Below are positions 34,890 to 45,934 of a stretch of DNA of 64,000 bases, piece after piece; positions within the stretch are counted from its first letter, which is position 1; every line of letters starts with the position of its first letter. The position numbers and the translations under genes are program-made. This DNA is from Dermatemys mawii (taxonomy: Eukaryota; Chordata; Testudines; Dermatemydidae). The notes under the pieces are model-generated. The model searched no databases. It was not told where the DNA came from and saw nothing but the letters and a program-made list of their open reading frames with translations. The stretch is taken from the NCBI GenBank assembly GCA_007922305.1, contig ML677465.1, forward strand, positions 413,873 through 477,872, written 5' to 3'.

Positions 34890-35135
34890 AGAACAGGAGT
34901 ACTTGTGGCACCTTAGAGACCAACACATTTATTTAAGCATAAGCTTTCGTAGGCTACAGCCCACTTCATTGGATGCATAGAATGGAACAGACAGTAGAAA
35001 GATAGAGATACACACAGAGAACAGGAAAAGTGGAAGTTGCCAGACCAATTCTAAGGGGCTATTTAATTCAGATGAGCTATTATCAGCAGGAGAAAAAACA
35101 CTTTTGTAGAGGTAATCGAGATGGCCCATAGCAGA
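34890..35135 (-). repeat. Penelope-like repeat, longer copy
   Basis: The - strand shows AAGTGGGCTGTAGCCTACGA and AAGCTTATGC. It is extended by the upstream segment holding CTGTTCTCTGTGTGTATCTC and the GATGGGCCATC-type block. This extension is absent from the other copies in the window. Confidence 0.65.
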
Positions 35136-36366
35136 CAGTTATACTCTCCCTCCCACATGCAGCTGGCTCACAGGGAAGGAAGCTGAGGGCTCCCTGGCTG
35201 CAGGATTCACTGACTAAATACAAGCCAGAAATTAGCAGCTCAAATATTCCAGCTTTTTCAAGGCTGCCCACGAGAAGAAAAATTCAATGTCAGTTTAATG
35301 AGGGTCCCAGATCAAAGAGGGCTGGAAGCAGCCAGTGGGCGTGTCAGCATGCTGAGCACGGCACAGAAAACACTCCCTAATGCTCCACAGGGAGTCAGCA
35401 AGACGTTGCCATGCCCAGAAAAACCAACCCTGAGCTGCACAAAGGCCAGGAGAGTGGGGAAGCAGAGGGCTCCACAGAGACCCCTTGCGGCTGAGAGCAA
35501 CACAAAGGCCCCTGAATGATACTGTCTGTGCATGATAATAGGGGCTGGAAGGGAGGCGGGACCCCAAGAAGGCCTCAGAATTCAATACCTATTGAAGTCA
35601 ATGGCAGCTGCTGGTCTCCTGCAGGGGGACCCTTGGCCCCAGCAGCAAAGACAGAATTTCTCTCATTGAAGAACATTTGAAGTCTCAGCATTTCAGGTAT
35701 CTGAGACTTGCTATGGCCAATGCACTATTCACACCACCCCCAAGCCTGGACATTCCTGCCAGGGAAGGATCACAAACCCAGACAGGAAGAGAGTGGGATC
35801 CATGCAAGCTCCAGGCTACACCCATCTGAAACTGACTAAGGAGCTCAGCAGAGAATAGGCATGTGTCCACTGGAACTGATATAACACTAACCCACCCTCA
35901 GCTGTCTGTCCTTAACCAATGATGCACCCCTAATCTGCCCACATCCCTCTGCCTTGAACTACAACATAGGTCTAGCCCTATGACCTTAATTCACCAGGAA
36001 CCCTGTTTATTTTGGATGGAGTCATTTTTGCCCTTCTCACTCTCTGCGGCAGGGAGGAGGGGAAGCTTAGGTCTCTGCGGTGGGGTTAAGTAGCCAGGAA
36101 ATTCCAGTTGCATGGTTCATAGGTCCCAGTACTCCGGAAGGCAAGAGCTTCCTTTGGCCTCCTGGCTTTGAGAGCATCCATGAGCAGTCTCTCCTTGAAG
36201 CAGATGACCAGGTCACAGCTGAGCGGTCCTAGGTACCTTATATCCCCCTCCTCATCATGCAGCTGCTGACAGAGTCCCATGGGGGCTTATATTCAGGGTG
36301 CTTGTGGGCCTTGGGTCAGATCATTCACCTGGGATGTACTGGGCACCAGGACAGGATGGCAGGTCT
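35136..36366. other. DOCK intron; no feature recognised
   Basis: A - strand frame at 36280-36086 (64 codons) has no domain that I recognise and no splice sites in the expected phase. Confidence 0.4.
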
Positions 36367-36369
36367 CTG

Positions 36370-36480
36370 GCTGTGGCTTTTAAATCTTAGCTTATGCCCA
36401 AATAAATATGTTAGTCTCTGAGGACAAGGACTCCTCATTGTTTTTCTGATACAGACTAACACGGCTACCACTCTGAAACA
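36370..36480 (+). repeat. Penelope-like repeat fragment
   Basis: GCTTATGCCCAAATAAATAT, TTAGTCTCTGAGG and GACTAACACGGCTACCAC are in the family order. The hairpin core is lost at the left edge. Confidence 0.65.
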
Positions 36481-36909
36481 GAACTCCGACGGTGATTCAG
36501 GCCCAGCAAATATCCTTGTTCCTGGAAAGAGCCCAGCTCCTTCCACCTGTCCTCAGAACTCATAGACTTCAACCTTGGGGGGTCCCTAGAGCCCCACCTC
36601 CACAGAAGGAACCTCCCACTGTGGGACAAGGCCCAGCCTTCTGCCAGCACCCCATGAGGGTCGACCCAGGACTCCACCCTGCATCGGTACCTGCTCCTAC
36701 CATGAACTCCCCAGGTGCCGTGTTCAGTCTTGGGCTCCTGGATTTTCCAGGGGCTCTGGGTAATGTTGAGAGCCTCACCCCGACCAGGCTGCTGCAGGAT
36801 GAATGGCACCAATAGCAGGAGACTCAAATGAGACGCTCTTACCACCCAGCACGCTCGTTTGCATTCAAGGGCCAGGCTCACTCATAGATGCCTGCAGCCC
36901 CCAGAACCG

Positions 36910-36969
36910 CACAGCGCAAGCAGTGGTACTCACTCTTAGCACAGCGCAAGCAGTGGTACTCACTCTTAG
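36910..36969. repeat. Perfect 30-bp tandem duplication across a splice donor
   Basis: The 30-base unit at 36910-36939 is repeated exactly at 36940-36969. Each copy contains ACTCAC followed by TCTTAG, the complement of CTAAGA|GTGAGT, so the DOCK-like exon has two identical donors 30 bases apart. Confidence 0.95.
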
Positions 36970-37059
36970 GTCGTGCTCCTGGTCGAGGACAATCACCCTG
37001 CGATTGACGGTGCGCAGCAGCTGCTCCAGAATCATCTGCACGTGCCCCTTCACCTTCCT
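36964..37059 (-). CDS. DOCK: DOCK-A-type guanine-nucleotide exchange factor, exon (96 nt)
   Basis: The - strand acceptor TTGCCTTTCAG precedes AGGAAGGTG and the donor is CTAAGA|GTGAGT. The 32 codons read RKVKGHVQMILEQLLRTVNR, then RVIVLDQEHDLR. In DOCK1, DOCK2 and DOCK5 the same position has H-I-Q-x-I-M-x-x-L-L-R-x-V-N-R-T-V-I, the helical linker between the lipid-binding DHR1 and catalytic DHR2 domains. Phase is 0 at both ends, matching the exon at 54301. DOCK-A proteins activate Rac with ELMO partners in the cytoplasm. The substitution NRRVI for the usual NRTVI and the divergent tail VLDQEHDL suggest a diverged paralogue. A tandem duplication supplies an alternative donor adding ten codons. 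Confidence 0.85.
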
Positions 37060-37419
37060 CTGAAAGGCAAGACACGCGTCATCATGTCCAGAGCCTGGCA
37101 GCCCTGCCCTGGTCTCGCTCCTGGATCTCCATGCCGGAGACAGAAAGGGAGGTCACCCAGCAGTCACCCTCCTTCGCATGGTGAGTACTCAGTGCCCCAG
37201 GGGCTTTGGCACTTTAAGAGAGACCCCCTGCAATGGCAGCAGCTGGACAGACCACAGAAGAGGAATCAGGCCGGGGGCCCCACTCCCAGCTGGGAGGGGC
37301 TGCTCAAAGGGCAACTCAGCCTGCGTTTGAGAGCTGGGACTAAAGTGAGGAATTCTCCCCCCACATCTTAGAGACAGAGGCTGCTCTCTCCTGAGCTACT
37401 GGCTCACCTCATACACCCA
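37060..37419. other. DOCK intron; nothing recognised
   Basis: The acceptor of the preceding exon lies at its left edge. No other feature is seen. Confidence 0.5.
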
Positions 37420-38115
37420 CCTAAGAACAGAAAAGAGTGGCCTGACTGGGTCAGACCAATGGTCCATCGAGCCCACGGGTGGCCAACCTGTGGCTCCGGA
37501 GCCAGGTGCGGCTCTTCAGAGGTTAATCTGTGGCTCCTTGGATAGGTGCTGACTCCGGGGCTGGAGCTACAGGTGCCAACTTTCCAATGGGCCGGGGGTG
37601 CTCACTGCTCAACCCCTGGCTCTGCTACAGGCCCTGCCCCCACTCCACCCCTTCCTGCACCTCCCACCCTGAGCCTGCTGTGTCCTCACTCCCCCTGAGC
37701 CTCCTGCACACCACAAAACAGCTGATCGGGAGGGGGAGGCGCTGATGGGCGGAGCTGCTGGTGAGTGGGAGCACCGGGGGCGGGGAGCTGATGGGGGGTT
37801 GCTGACATACTGTGGCTCTTTGGCAATGTACATTGGTAAATTCTGGCTCTTTCTCAGGCTCAGCTTGGCCCCCGCGATCTAGCCATTAGCCTGACTCTGG
37901 CAGTAGATGGTGTCAGATGCGTCAAAGGGAGTGAGTAGAAAAGGGCAATTTATCAGGTGATCCATCCCCTTTCATCCAGTCCCAGCTTCTGGTCCTCAGG
38001 GGCTTAGGAACACCCAGAACATGGGGGTGCACTTCTGACCATCTTGGCTAACAGCCATTGAAGGCCCCATCCTCTATTAACAGATCTAGTTCTTTTTTGA
38101 ACCCAGTCTGAGAGA
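37420..38115 (-). mobile_element. CR1-type LINE 3' end interrupted by a hAT-like element
   Basis: CR1 3' blocks occur at 37420-37478 (GGGTCAGACCAATGGTCCAT) and again at about 37880-38115 (GATCTAGCC, then GGCTAACAGCCATTGAAGGC). The sequence between is the separate element described at 37479. Confidence 0.7.
37479..37878. mobile_element. hAT-like element nested in CR1
   Basis: The left end GGGTGGCCAACCTGTGGC and right end CTCAGCTTGGCCCCC are imperfect inverted repeats. The interior shares GCTGATCGGGAGGGGGAGGC with the element at 24123. The CR1 target TCTAGCC/TCGAGCC appears on both sides, consistent with an aged target duplication. Confidence 0.65.
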
Positions 38116-38774
38116 CGGGCAACACCCAGTGTAAAGGTGAAACTCAATACAGGACTTATGGTCCCCTCCCTCTGCATACCGTTCTATCCCCACCGGCACG
38201 GATAGCTAACTCCAAATCCAACTGAATTAATCCCTAGACTAAGATATTTCTTCACAATGGGAGAAACTCACAGCAGCCATTGAGTGGGGACAGCCTGGTT
38301 TCCCCAGTCGATTGGTAACCCCAAACAAATCTGGTGTCTGGGGTGTGACACAGACCTGCCCAGGCAGGTATATTATCCCTGTGCCCACCCATTTTCTCAG
38401 TATTTCACAGAGGGGGCTGTGAGCAGCCTCTGCTGACCGCTAAGAACTAGGTGATTGTCATGGGTATGGCATGAGGTTTGTAAGGGAAACAACTGGAGAG
38501 CCATGTAACATGTGGGACATTGTGTTCTTATCTCCGATGTCGGAGTCTCCTCAGACAGACTCAATCACACTGAGAGCAATCAACAGCTGTGGAGCAGCCC
38601 AAGTCCAGTCTGGACCAGACCCAGGCACGAGCATTTACCAAGAGAAAAGAACCCTGAGCAAACTCTCTGAACAGGGGACTCCCTGGGTTAAGAGGCTATA
38701 GGCAGTTACTATCTAAAGGGGAAAGAAAGGGCACAAGGTGTTGCCCAGTATGCAGGAGACACTGCCAGTGGGAG
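38116..38774. other. DOCK intron; no feature bounded
   Basis: Part of this may belong to LTR material (GTCATGGGTATGGCATGAGG), but I cannot define ends. Confidence 0.35.
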
Positions 38775-39480
38775 AGTGTGATGGTGTGTGTCCCATACTG
38801 GCCCTGCAAGAGAGGAATTAGGCCAGGTGGGCCCAATCAGCTAATTCGGTTGCAAACGGGAGCTTTAAACTGGAGGCTGCTAATTAGAGAGAAGCTTACC
38901 TGAGAGGGACAGGCAGGGCTTCTACAAAAGCCAGAAGGCTGGTACCAAAAGGAGTAGCAGGGAGAAGTCTGCAGCTGCTCCCAGGGAGAAGGGAGGAGTG
39001 AGAAGAGAGAAGGGTGGAGGGTTTGGGTAACTGCTGGGCTAGGGTGGGTGCTCCCAGGGAGAAAGAAGGTGAGTTTGGAGTTGGTACACCCAGTGCAAGG
39101 AGTGGAACCAGGAGAGGTAAGAAACAGTGCAGGGAAGGAGAGTGAGGACTGGGAGGGAAAGCTCAGAACTGCTGGGTGTTAGGTCTCTGGACTGGAATCT
39201 GGAGTAGAGGAAAGGCCTGGGGTCCCCTACCATCCACCCAGGGTGTGGCAAAGACTGGCATGGCAGTGAATGGGAAGACTGCCTGGGTCACTCTAGGAGT
39301 GACAGGGAATGGAGGTGGGGGCCGCTGAGTGACATGGCCAGAGGATGAGTGACGAGGAGGATGCTGTGGTTCGTGGGACCAGAAGGGAGCTGCAGACCTG
39401 AGAGAGAAGAGTGGGTGTGAACCTCAAGAGTTAACCCCAGAGTGGCGGGAGGAGGTGCAAGACAGCCAAGTAACCTGTGA
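38775..39480 (+). repeat. Interspersed repeat, probable LTR, ends not confirmed
   Basis: It begins TGTGATGGTGTGTGTCCC and holds GGCCAGGTGGGCCCAATCAG and CCTACCATCCACCCAGGG blocks that I recognise as repetitive in turtles. The expected CA end with a flank duplication was not found. Confidence 0.4.
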
Positions 39481-40495
39481 ATAATTACAGGCTATAGATT
39501 CCATTTTAAGTTCATTTTACCTGTACCCCATGTGTCTAAACACTTGTACTTTTATCTGAATCTCTATCTCAAGCTCTGCTAAACTGCAAACTGGTTTTAC
39601 TCTCGATACGTCAAAGTGTTAAGGCAGGTGCTGAGCTGCGGCGAAACAGTGACCTGAGATGCACTATTTCCACCAAGGCAGCAAATGGATGCACAGCAGG
39701 TGTCCAGGAGGAAAGGGACTGGGCACTCGAGTGCAGATGTGTACACTGCTAGCCTGCATGGGGAAAGATCAGGGCTGGAGACCAGAGCTTGAGCTAGCCA
39801 GACATCGGTAGCTGGGGAGGGTTCCCCTGGTGGGCACAGTGAAGGCTCCCTCCTGTTGTGAACAGGTGGTAGTGAGTCACTCTGCACCCCTTGGGTAACC
39901 CTGAAAAGTGCCACCGTGGCAAGGTCGGCAGGATCTACACTCGGTTGATGAACGAAGCAAAGTTCACGCCCAAGGTATTAGCAAACATTGAGACATGAAG
40001 TACCACTCAACAGTAATAAGGTGAAAACAGGGGAGGGAAGTTTTATTGTTTGTTTATATCAGGAGAGACCAGAACAAAAGGCAGCACAAAATGAGCAAGC
40101 TAGAGAAGTACTGCAAACTAACCAAGCTGCAATTTGAGCAGCTGTGAAGCATCGGGGATTAGTCGTGGCAAGAAAAAATGTGAAGGAAACAGTTTATGGT
40201 TATGGAACAAGACAAGCTACACAAAGAGCAGCCAGACCCCTCAGGAAAAAATGAAGGTGTGAGGGGTTCAGGAATCTGTACGACACCACCGGACTGGCAC
40301 AGGCCTCAACAAGGCAGCTATTGGCTGGAGCTGGCCAGACTGGAGATGGTGAAACTGGAAAATAATTGAGAACATGAGAGGTTGGCAGCCCCAGAGAGAC
40401 AGGCAGGGGCTGAGAGAGCCTATAAGAATCAGAAGGCAGTGGAAGAAGCTGCCGATAGGAGACTGTTTGGAGCTGGAAGAATGAAAGCATGTAGA
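39481..40495. other. DOCK intron; no feature recognised
   Basis: No exon, splice context or repeat boundary. Confidence 0.4.
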
Positions 40496-41243
40496 ATCAT
40501 AAAAGATTAGAGTTGGAAGAGACCTCACAAGGTTCTAGTCCAACCCTCTGCTCAAAGCAGGACCAACCCCAACTAAATCATCCCAGCCAGGGCTTTGTCA
40601 AGCCTGACCTTAAAAACCTCTAAGGAAGGAGATTCCACCACCTCCCTAGGGAATCCATTCCAGTGCTTCACCACCCTCCTAGTGAAAAAGTATTTCCTAA
40701 TATCCAACCTAAACCTCCCCCACTGCAACTTGAGACCATTACTCCTTGTTCTGTCATCTGGAACCACTGAGAACAGTCTAGATTCATCCTCTTTGGAACC
40801 CCCTTTCAGGTAGTTGAAAGCAGCTATCAAATCCCCCCTCATTCCTCTCTTCTGCAGACTGAACAATCTCAGTTCCCTCAGCTTCTCCTCGTAAATCATG
40901 TGCTCTAGTCCCCTGATAATTTTTGTTGCCCTCCTCTGGATTCTTTCCAGTTTGTCCACATCTCTTCTGTGGTGGGGGCCCCAAAACTGGACACAGTATT
41001 CCAGATGTGGCCTCACCAGTGCCAAATAGAGGAGAATAATCACTTCCCTTGATGTGCTGGGAGTGCAATGCAGCCTCCTATGCCGTCAGTCTTCTTGGCA
41101 ACAAGGGTACACTGATTCATATCCAACTTTTTGTGCACTCTATTCCCCAGCTCCTTTTCTGCAGAACTGCCACTTAACCAGTCGATCCCTAGTCCGTAGT
41201 AGTGCATGGGATTCTTCTGTCCTAAGTGCAGGACTCTGCACTT
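40496..41243 (-). mobile_element. CR1-type LINE with RT C-terminal frame
   Basis: The element-strand frame 41043-40573 is open for 156 codons and reads [35 protein letters not shown] and [18 protein letters not shown]. This is the CR1 RT C-terminal region. The 3' end is at 40496. It is closely related to the copy at 24718. Confidence 0.9.
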
Positions 41244-41263
41244 TGAGGGAGCAAGTGCTCAAA

Positions 41264-41881
41264 ATGCTGGATTTACAAAATAAATAAAGTAATCTGCTTT
41301 GATCTGGTTGTTATCCCTTCTCACTTAACATCTATCTTTTGCAGTTAATAAACTTGTTTTTGTTTTCTCTAAACCCTGTTTGAAATCCATAACTGGGGAG
41401 GGGAGGCTCAAAACTGTTCATCTTTTCCTCCACACTGAGGGAGGGAACACATTTCATGAGTTTATGCTGTACACTTTTCTGTGCAGCACAAGCCACTACA
41501 AGTTTGGGTTTACACTACGATAACCAGACAGCATGTGTGAAAAATCAGGACTGGAGGGTGAGGGATGGGGGTAATAGGAGCCTATATAAGAAAAAAGACC
41601 CCAAAATCGGGACTGTTCCTATAAAATCCAGATATCTGATCATCCTAGTTTACACTCCTGAGGAGGTGTGCATTTGAGTGCCGGGCAATTCCTCAGCTGA
41701 GCTTTCCTATGCCTGTGTCTTTCTGCAGCTGTGTGTCTCCCTACTTGTGTGTGTGCAGAAGGAGGCTTCAGGGCCTGACTCAGCAGAACAGTGTAAGGAA
41801 GCCCAGGCTGGTGGAACAGGCAGGCTCAGTGGTACCCCAGTACATCAAGTGGCACCCCAGAGTGGGGGGTAGCCTGTCACA
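41264..41881 (+). mobile_element. LTR fragment interrupted by a hAT MITE
   Basis: TTAATAAACTTGTTTTTGTT provides a poly(A)-signal region, and the right end AGAGTGGGGGGTAGCCTGTCACA closes with CA. I recognise it as the 3' part of a turtle LTR, with no 5' end visible. The MITE at 41516-41647 splits it. Confidence 0.5.
41516..41647. mobile_element. hAT-type MITE with perfect 8-bp target duplication
   Basis: The ends TACGATAACCAGACAG and ATCTGATCATCCTA are degraded versions of the family terminal repeats. GTTTACAC flanks both sides exactly (41508-41515 and 41648-41655). Confidence 0.85.
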
Positions 41882-42285
41882 TACTCTCCTGGAGGTGGAC
41901 ACAGTTTATTAAAGATGGCAGTGTAAATGGCAGACTGTTCCAAGACTGGAAGCACACAGTGCCCAGATCATGCTCGGTAGGAAAGATCTGACTAAGGAAT
42001 CTGCTATGCTCACAGGGGAGAGAGTAAAGCACCTTTCCTTGGGGAAATATGAAACCACTTGTGCCTTTAGCTCATGCACAGCTAGACAGGGAAGGTTTAA
42101 AAGATGCTTAGAAGGTGCGGTTCTCCATAAGATACCCTTGGATATGTTGGTTGGGGAATATTATTTCACTGCCTGGGGCTGTTAAATTGTGAATCCCTCT
42201 TGCCGTGGCTATGTCCTGATTCGCAGAGGGGGAGGTGAAAACTCCACATTTAGCATCAGAGATTAGCGATATGTCAACGACGAGT
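41882..42285. other. DOCK intron; nothing recognised
   Basis: No exon or repeat boundary is seen. Confidence 0.4.
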
Positions 42286-43560
42286 CATAAGAACAAACAT
42301 GGAGTGTCAGACCAATAGTCCATCTAGCCAAGTATCTTTTTTTGAGATGGGGCAACTAGAACTACAGGCAGTATTCAAGTTATGGGCATACAATGGATTC
42401 ATATAGTGACATTATTCTATTTTCTATCACTTCCTAATGGTTCCTAACATTGTTAGGTTTTTTTGGTTTTTTTTTTTTACTGCCGCTGCACATTGAGCAG
42501 ATGTTTTCGGAGAACTGTTCATGATGATTCATAAGAACTGCCATACTGGGCTAGACCAAAGGTCCACCTAGCCCAGTATCCTGTCTTCTGACACTGGCCA
42601 ATGCAGGTGACCCAGAGGAAATGAACAGAAGCTGGGAATGGGCGACAGAGCAAGTGATCGATCCTCTGTCACCCATTCCCAGCTTCTGGCAAACAGAGGC
42701 TCGGGACACCATCTCTGCCCATCCTGGCTAATAGCCACTGAGGGACCTATCCTCCATGAGTGTATCTAGTTCTTTTTTTAAACCTTGTTATAGTCTTGGC
42801 CTTCACAACAGCCTCTGGCAAAGTTTCACATGTTGACTGGTTGTGGGAAAAAATACTTCCTGCTGCTTATTAATTTTATTTGGTGACCCTTAGTTCTTGT
42901 GTTATAAGACAGAGTAAATAACACTTCCTTATTCACACTCTGTACCAGTCATGATCTTGTAGACATCAGTCATATCTCCCATTAGCCATCTCTTTCCTAA
43001 GCTGAAAAGTCCCAGTTTTATTAATCTCTCCTCACATGGAAGCCGTTCCATACCCCTCATCATTTTTGTTGCTCTTTTCTGAACCTTTTCCAATTCCAAT
43101 ATATCTTCATTGAGATGGGGAGACCACAACTGCCTGCAGTATTCAAGATAGGGACGTCCCATAGATTTATATAGAGACAAGATGATATTTTCTGTCTTAT
43201 TATATATCTCTTTCTTAATGATTCCCAGCATTCTGTTGGCTTTTTTTGACTGCCGCTGCACATTGAGTGGATGTTTTCAAAGAACTATGCATAATGATGC
43301 CAAGATCTCTCTCTCTCTCTCTCTCTCTCTCGTGGTAACAGCTAATTTAATCCCCATCTTCTTTATATATAGCTGGGATTACTTTTTTCGATGTGCATTA
43401 CTTTGAACTTCTCAGCATTGAATTTCTTCTGCCATTGTGTTGCCCAGTCATCTAGCTTAGTGAGATCCCTTTCTAACAGGCAACTTTGGACTTAACTATC
43501 TTGAGTAATTTTGTATCATCTACAAATTTTGCCAATTTGCTGTTCAGCATCTTTAGAAAT
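42286..43560 (-). mobile_element. Two adjacent CR1-type LINE 3' copies
   Basis: A short internally deleted copy (about 42286-42527) is followed by a longer one (about 42528-43560). Both start with the AAGAAC...CTAGACCAAAGGTCCA-type 3' end. The longer copy encodes, on the element strand at 43261-42929, KKANRMLGIIKKEIYNKTEN and a further RT segment. A CT dinucleotide run lies inside at about 43303-43331. Confidence 0.8.
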
Positions 43561-44013
43561 CTGATCTGGAAAAAAAAGAGTGAACATCTGTGATGAGGTG
43601 TCCCAGGCCTTCAAGGCCATCTGCTGGAGGTGACCAGGGTCCTACTACACCCCACCCCAGGACAGGAAAAGAGCAGTGAGGGTTGGCCCTCCAGGCCTGT
43701 CTAGAATGGCTGCTTCTGTTCAGCCAATCGGAGCCCTGCAGGCTCAGATGAAAGGTGCCGTAGGGCCTTAGCTGATCAGTTCCTGTCTGGCAACCAGGAG
43801 GTGAAGAAGGGTGCTTCTCTCTACTGAAGGAGCTTCACTGGCTATATTTACTAGACCTGGGAGAGAGAGGACCCGAGAACTTTAGTAGCTTCTGTTTAAT
43901 ATCTGTTAGTGATGCCCGTGAAAGGGGAAGAATGTTATCTTCACCATATGATGAGACTGTGACAGACTAACAATATCTATACTATACTTAACAATCCCCA
44001 TGGAATTAACCCT
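43561..44013. other. DOCK intron; possibly LTR-derived, unresolved
   Basis: GTGATGAGGTGTCCCAGGCC resembles the start of an LTR, but no end or flank duplication was found. Confidence 0.3.
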
Positions 44014-44067
44014 AATTCAGTAATATTACACTTTACTGAATTCAGTAAAGTGTAATATTACTGAATT
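44014..44067. repeat. Perfect 54-bp palindrome without spacer
   Basis: The arms are exact reverse complements meeting at GAATTC (44038-44043). One arm contains TTCAGTAATATTACACTTTA. The sequence is AT-rich and could extrude as a cruciform. Confidence 0.95.
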
Positions 44068-45545
44068 CAGTAAACACCTTTGCAGTTCATTGTATTACAA
44101 CTGTAAATGTTTACACAGTACTGTAAGACTGCATGGAACTTCTTTAGTAGAATGACAAGATTAAAGCAATTTCTGGAAGTTCAAAGGTCTTTCTGGAACA
44201 ATAGGTATGAAGTGAATTTCCTTAGGAAATACCTCGAGGTGAGGGGAATGCAAATGCTCCCCTTTTGAAGCCAATCTTTTGAAGATCTGCCCTGAGGAGA
44301 GAGGCCCTTTGTATACTAACTACCTGCTTCTGGAAACTCCAGTTCAAAGAGCCCTGAAGTGAATAAAAAGGAAACTGAACATATTATGAGTGTGCTTGTT
44401 TCAAGCTGAATATCCGATGAACTTGTAACCACCCGGTGTCCCTAGGGTGGGGTATTAAAAGTGTGCACCTCAGCATTTTCCAGGGTTCCTAACTTGTTAA
44501 TATCCATTCACAACTAATACCCCATCTTGTGCTTGATCTGTTAGGACACTGATCCATAGGCAAATTAAAGAGGTATTATTCTTCCCACAGGACTCCAAGA
44601 AATCCGGTAAGTTTAGAAAATGAAGGTCTGATAGCCCCGACCAAAGCCAGTCATAGTACACAGCTGACTTTTTCAGTCCTGCAGTTCTACTGATGCACCA
44701 ACATCCCCCCTGACCCCACTAGTACAGTCCCAGTCTCCCCACCCCATCGCTCAGCAGGAGCCGCATCTCCACCACCTCTCAAACTCAAGGTGACAGCAAA
44801 TATAAGGCTAGGGGCTATAGTGAGAAGCAGGTTGGCTTCTCTCAGTGCTCAGGCTACCCCTACTCTTCCTCCTTCCTACTGTATTTCAAAACTTCCCAGA
44901 GGTGTGCTCACCAGCTCGGAGTCCTCCCTGTGCTGTCTCTCTCCTCCACTCCGACGGGTCAGCCGCTCTTCTGCTCTCTGGAACCAACAATATCAAACAG
45001 AATTCATCCTTCCAAACAAGCTAAGAGTCATCATCATTGGCTCATTTCACTGTAAGATCTACGGGCGGGGCTGTGCTTCCCTTGTATTCCTTTCCCTCTC
45101 TGGGACATGTTTCCCAAATGTGGCACAGCACCTACTGTCTTTTAGAGAAGAAAGCTGTCTCACTCCTAGGAATGCTGGTACAGTCTCTGCTTCAAGCTGG
45201 AAGGAGGCGGGTAAGACCCTCACACAGGATTTTGGCTCGGCTGAGGTGACAGGGGCTGCTCTATTAAAAGGGACATTATACTCTGGCCCCTTCCGCTGAT
45301 CCCCACTGAGTAGCCAATGCTGGCATCCTTCAGAAGGTGGATGTCTCAACCAGCTCCTCTCTGCTCACCTCTGCGTCTGCCAGGGGAACAGCTGTATTAG
45401 AGGAAAGTTGGGGCTCAGATTGTCCAGGCCTTGTCCCCTCACTTCACCTTATAAAGGAGCTCCTTGAGCAAAGAGCTGTGCCGTGTACCCTGAAGTGATA
45501 TATTACGGGAACCTCAGAAAGTTGCAAGTGAAGGGGCAGGAAGAG
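44068..45545. other. DOCK intron; no feature recognised
   Basis: A 169-codon + strand frame (44790-45299) has no domain that I can name. Confidence 0.35.
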
Positions 45546-45934
45546 AAAGTTACTTACCTTGCAGTAACTGAGGTTCTTCAAGATGTGTGTCCCTGTGGGT
45601 GCTCCACTCCAGGTGACAGTGCATGCCGGTGCTGTTGATCTGAGATCTTTGGTAGCAGTGCCTGGTTGGGACGCATGTGCTCAGCTGCTGTCTCGCGGTC
45701 TTGTTAGAGTCTGCCTGAGCGTGTGTGTCCCGTGCTCCCCTCAGTTCCTTCTCTCCCGTGAAGAAGTCAGAAGAGTACTCCAAAGCAGAGGGGAGGAGGG
45801 CGAGGAGTGGAGCAGCCACAGGGACACACATCTCCAAGAACCTCAGTTATTGCACAAGGTGAATAACTTTTTCTTCTTCTTCAAGTGCTGTCCCTGCGAG
45901 TGCTCCACTCCAGGTGAATGTGGAGCAATACCCA

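Noticed and set aside
35136..36290. Search for further DOCK exons downstream of 36964 on the - strand
   Set aside because: No segment matches the next expected DOCK linker motif with correct phase. The 64-codon frame at 36086-36280 does not fit.
43303..43331. CT dinucleotide run as a possible regulatory element
   Set aside because: It is a simple microsatellite inside a CR1 copy, with no linked promoter or exon.
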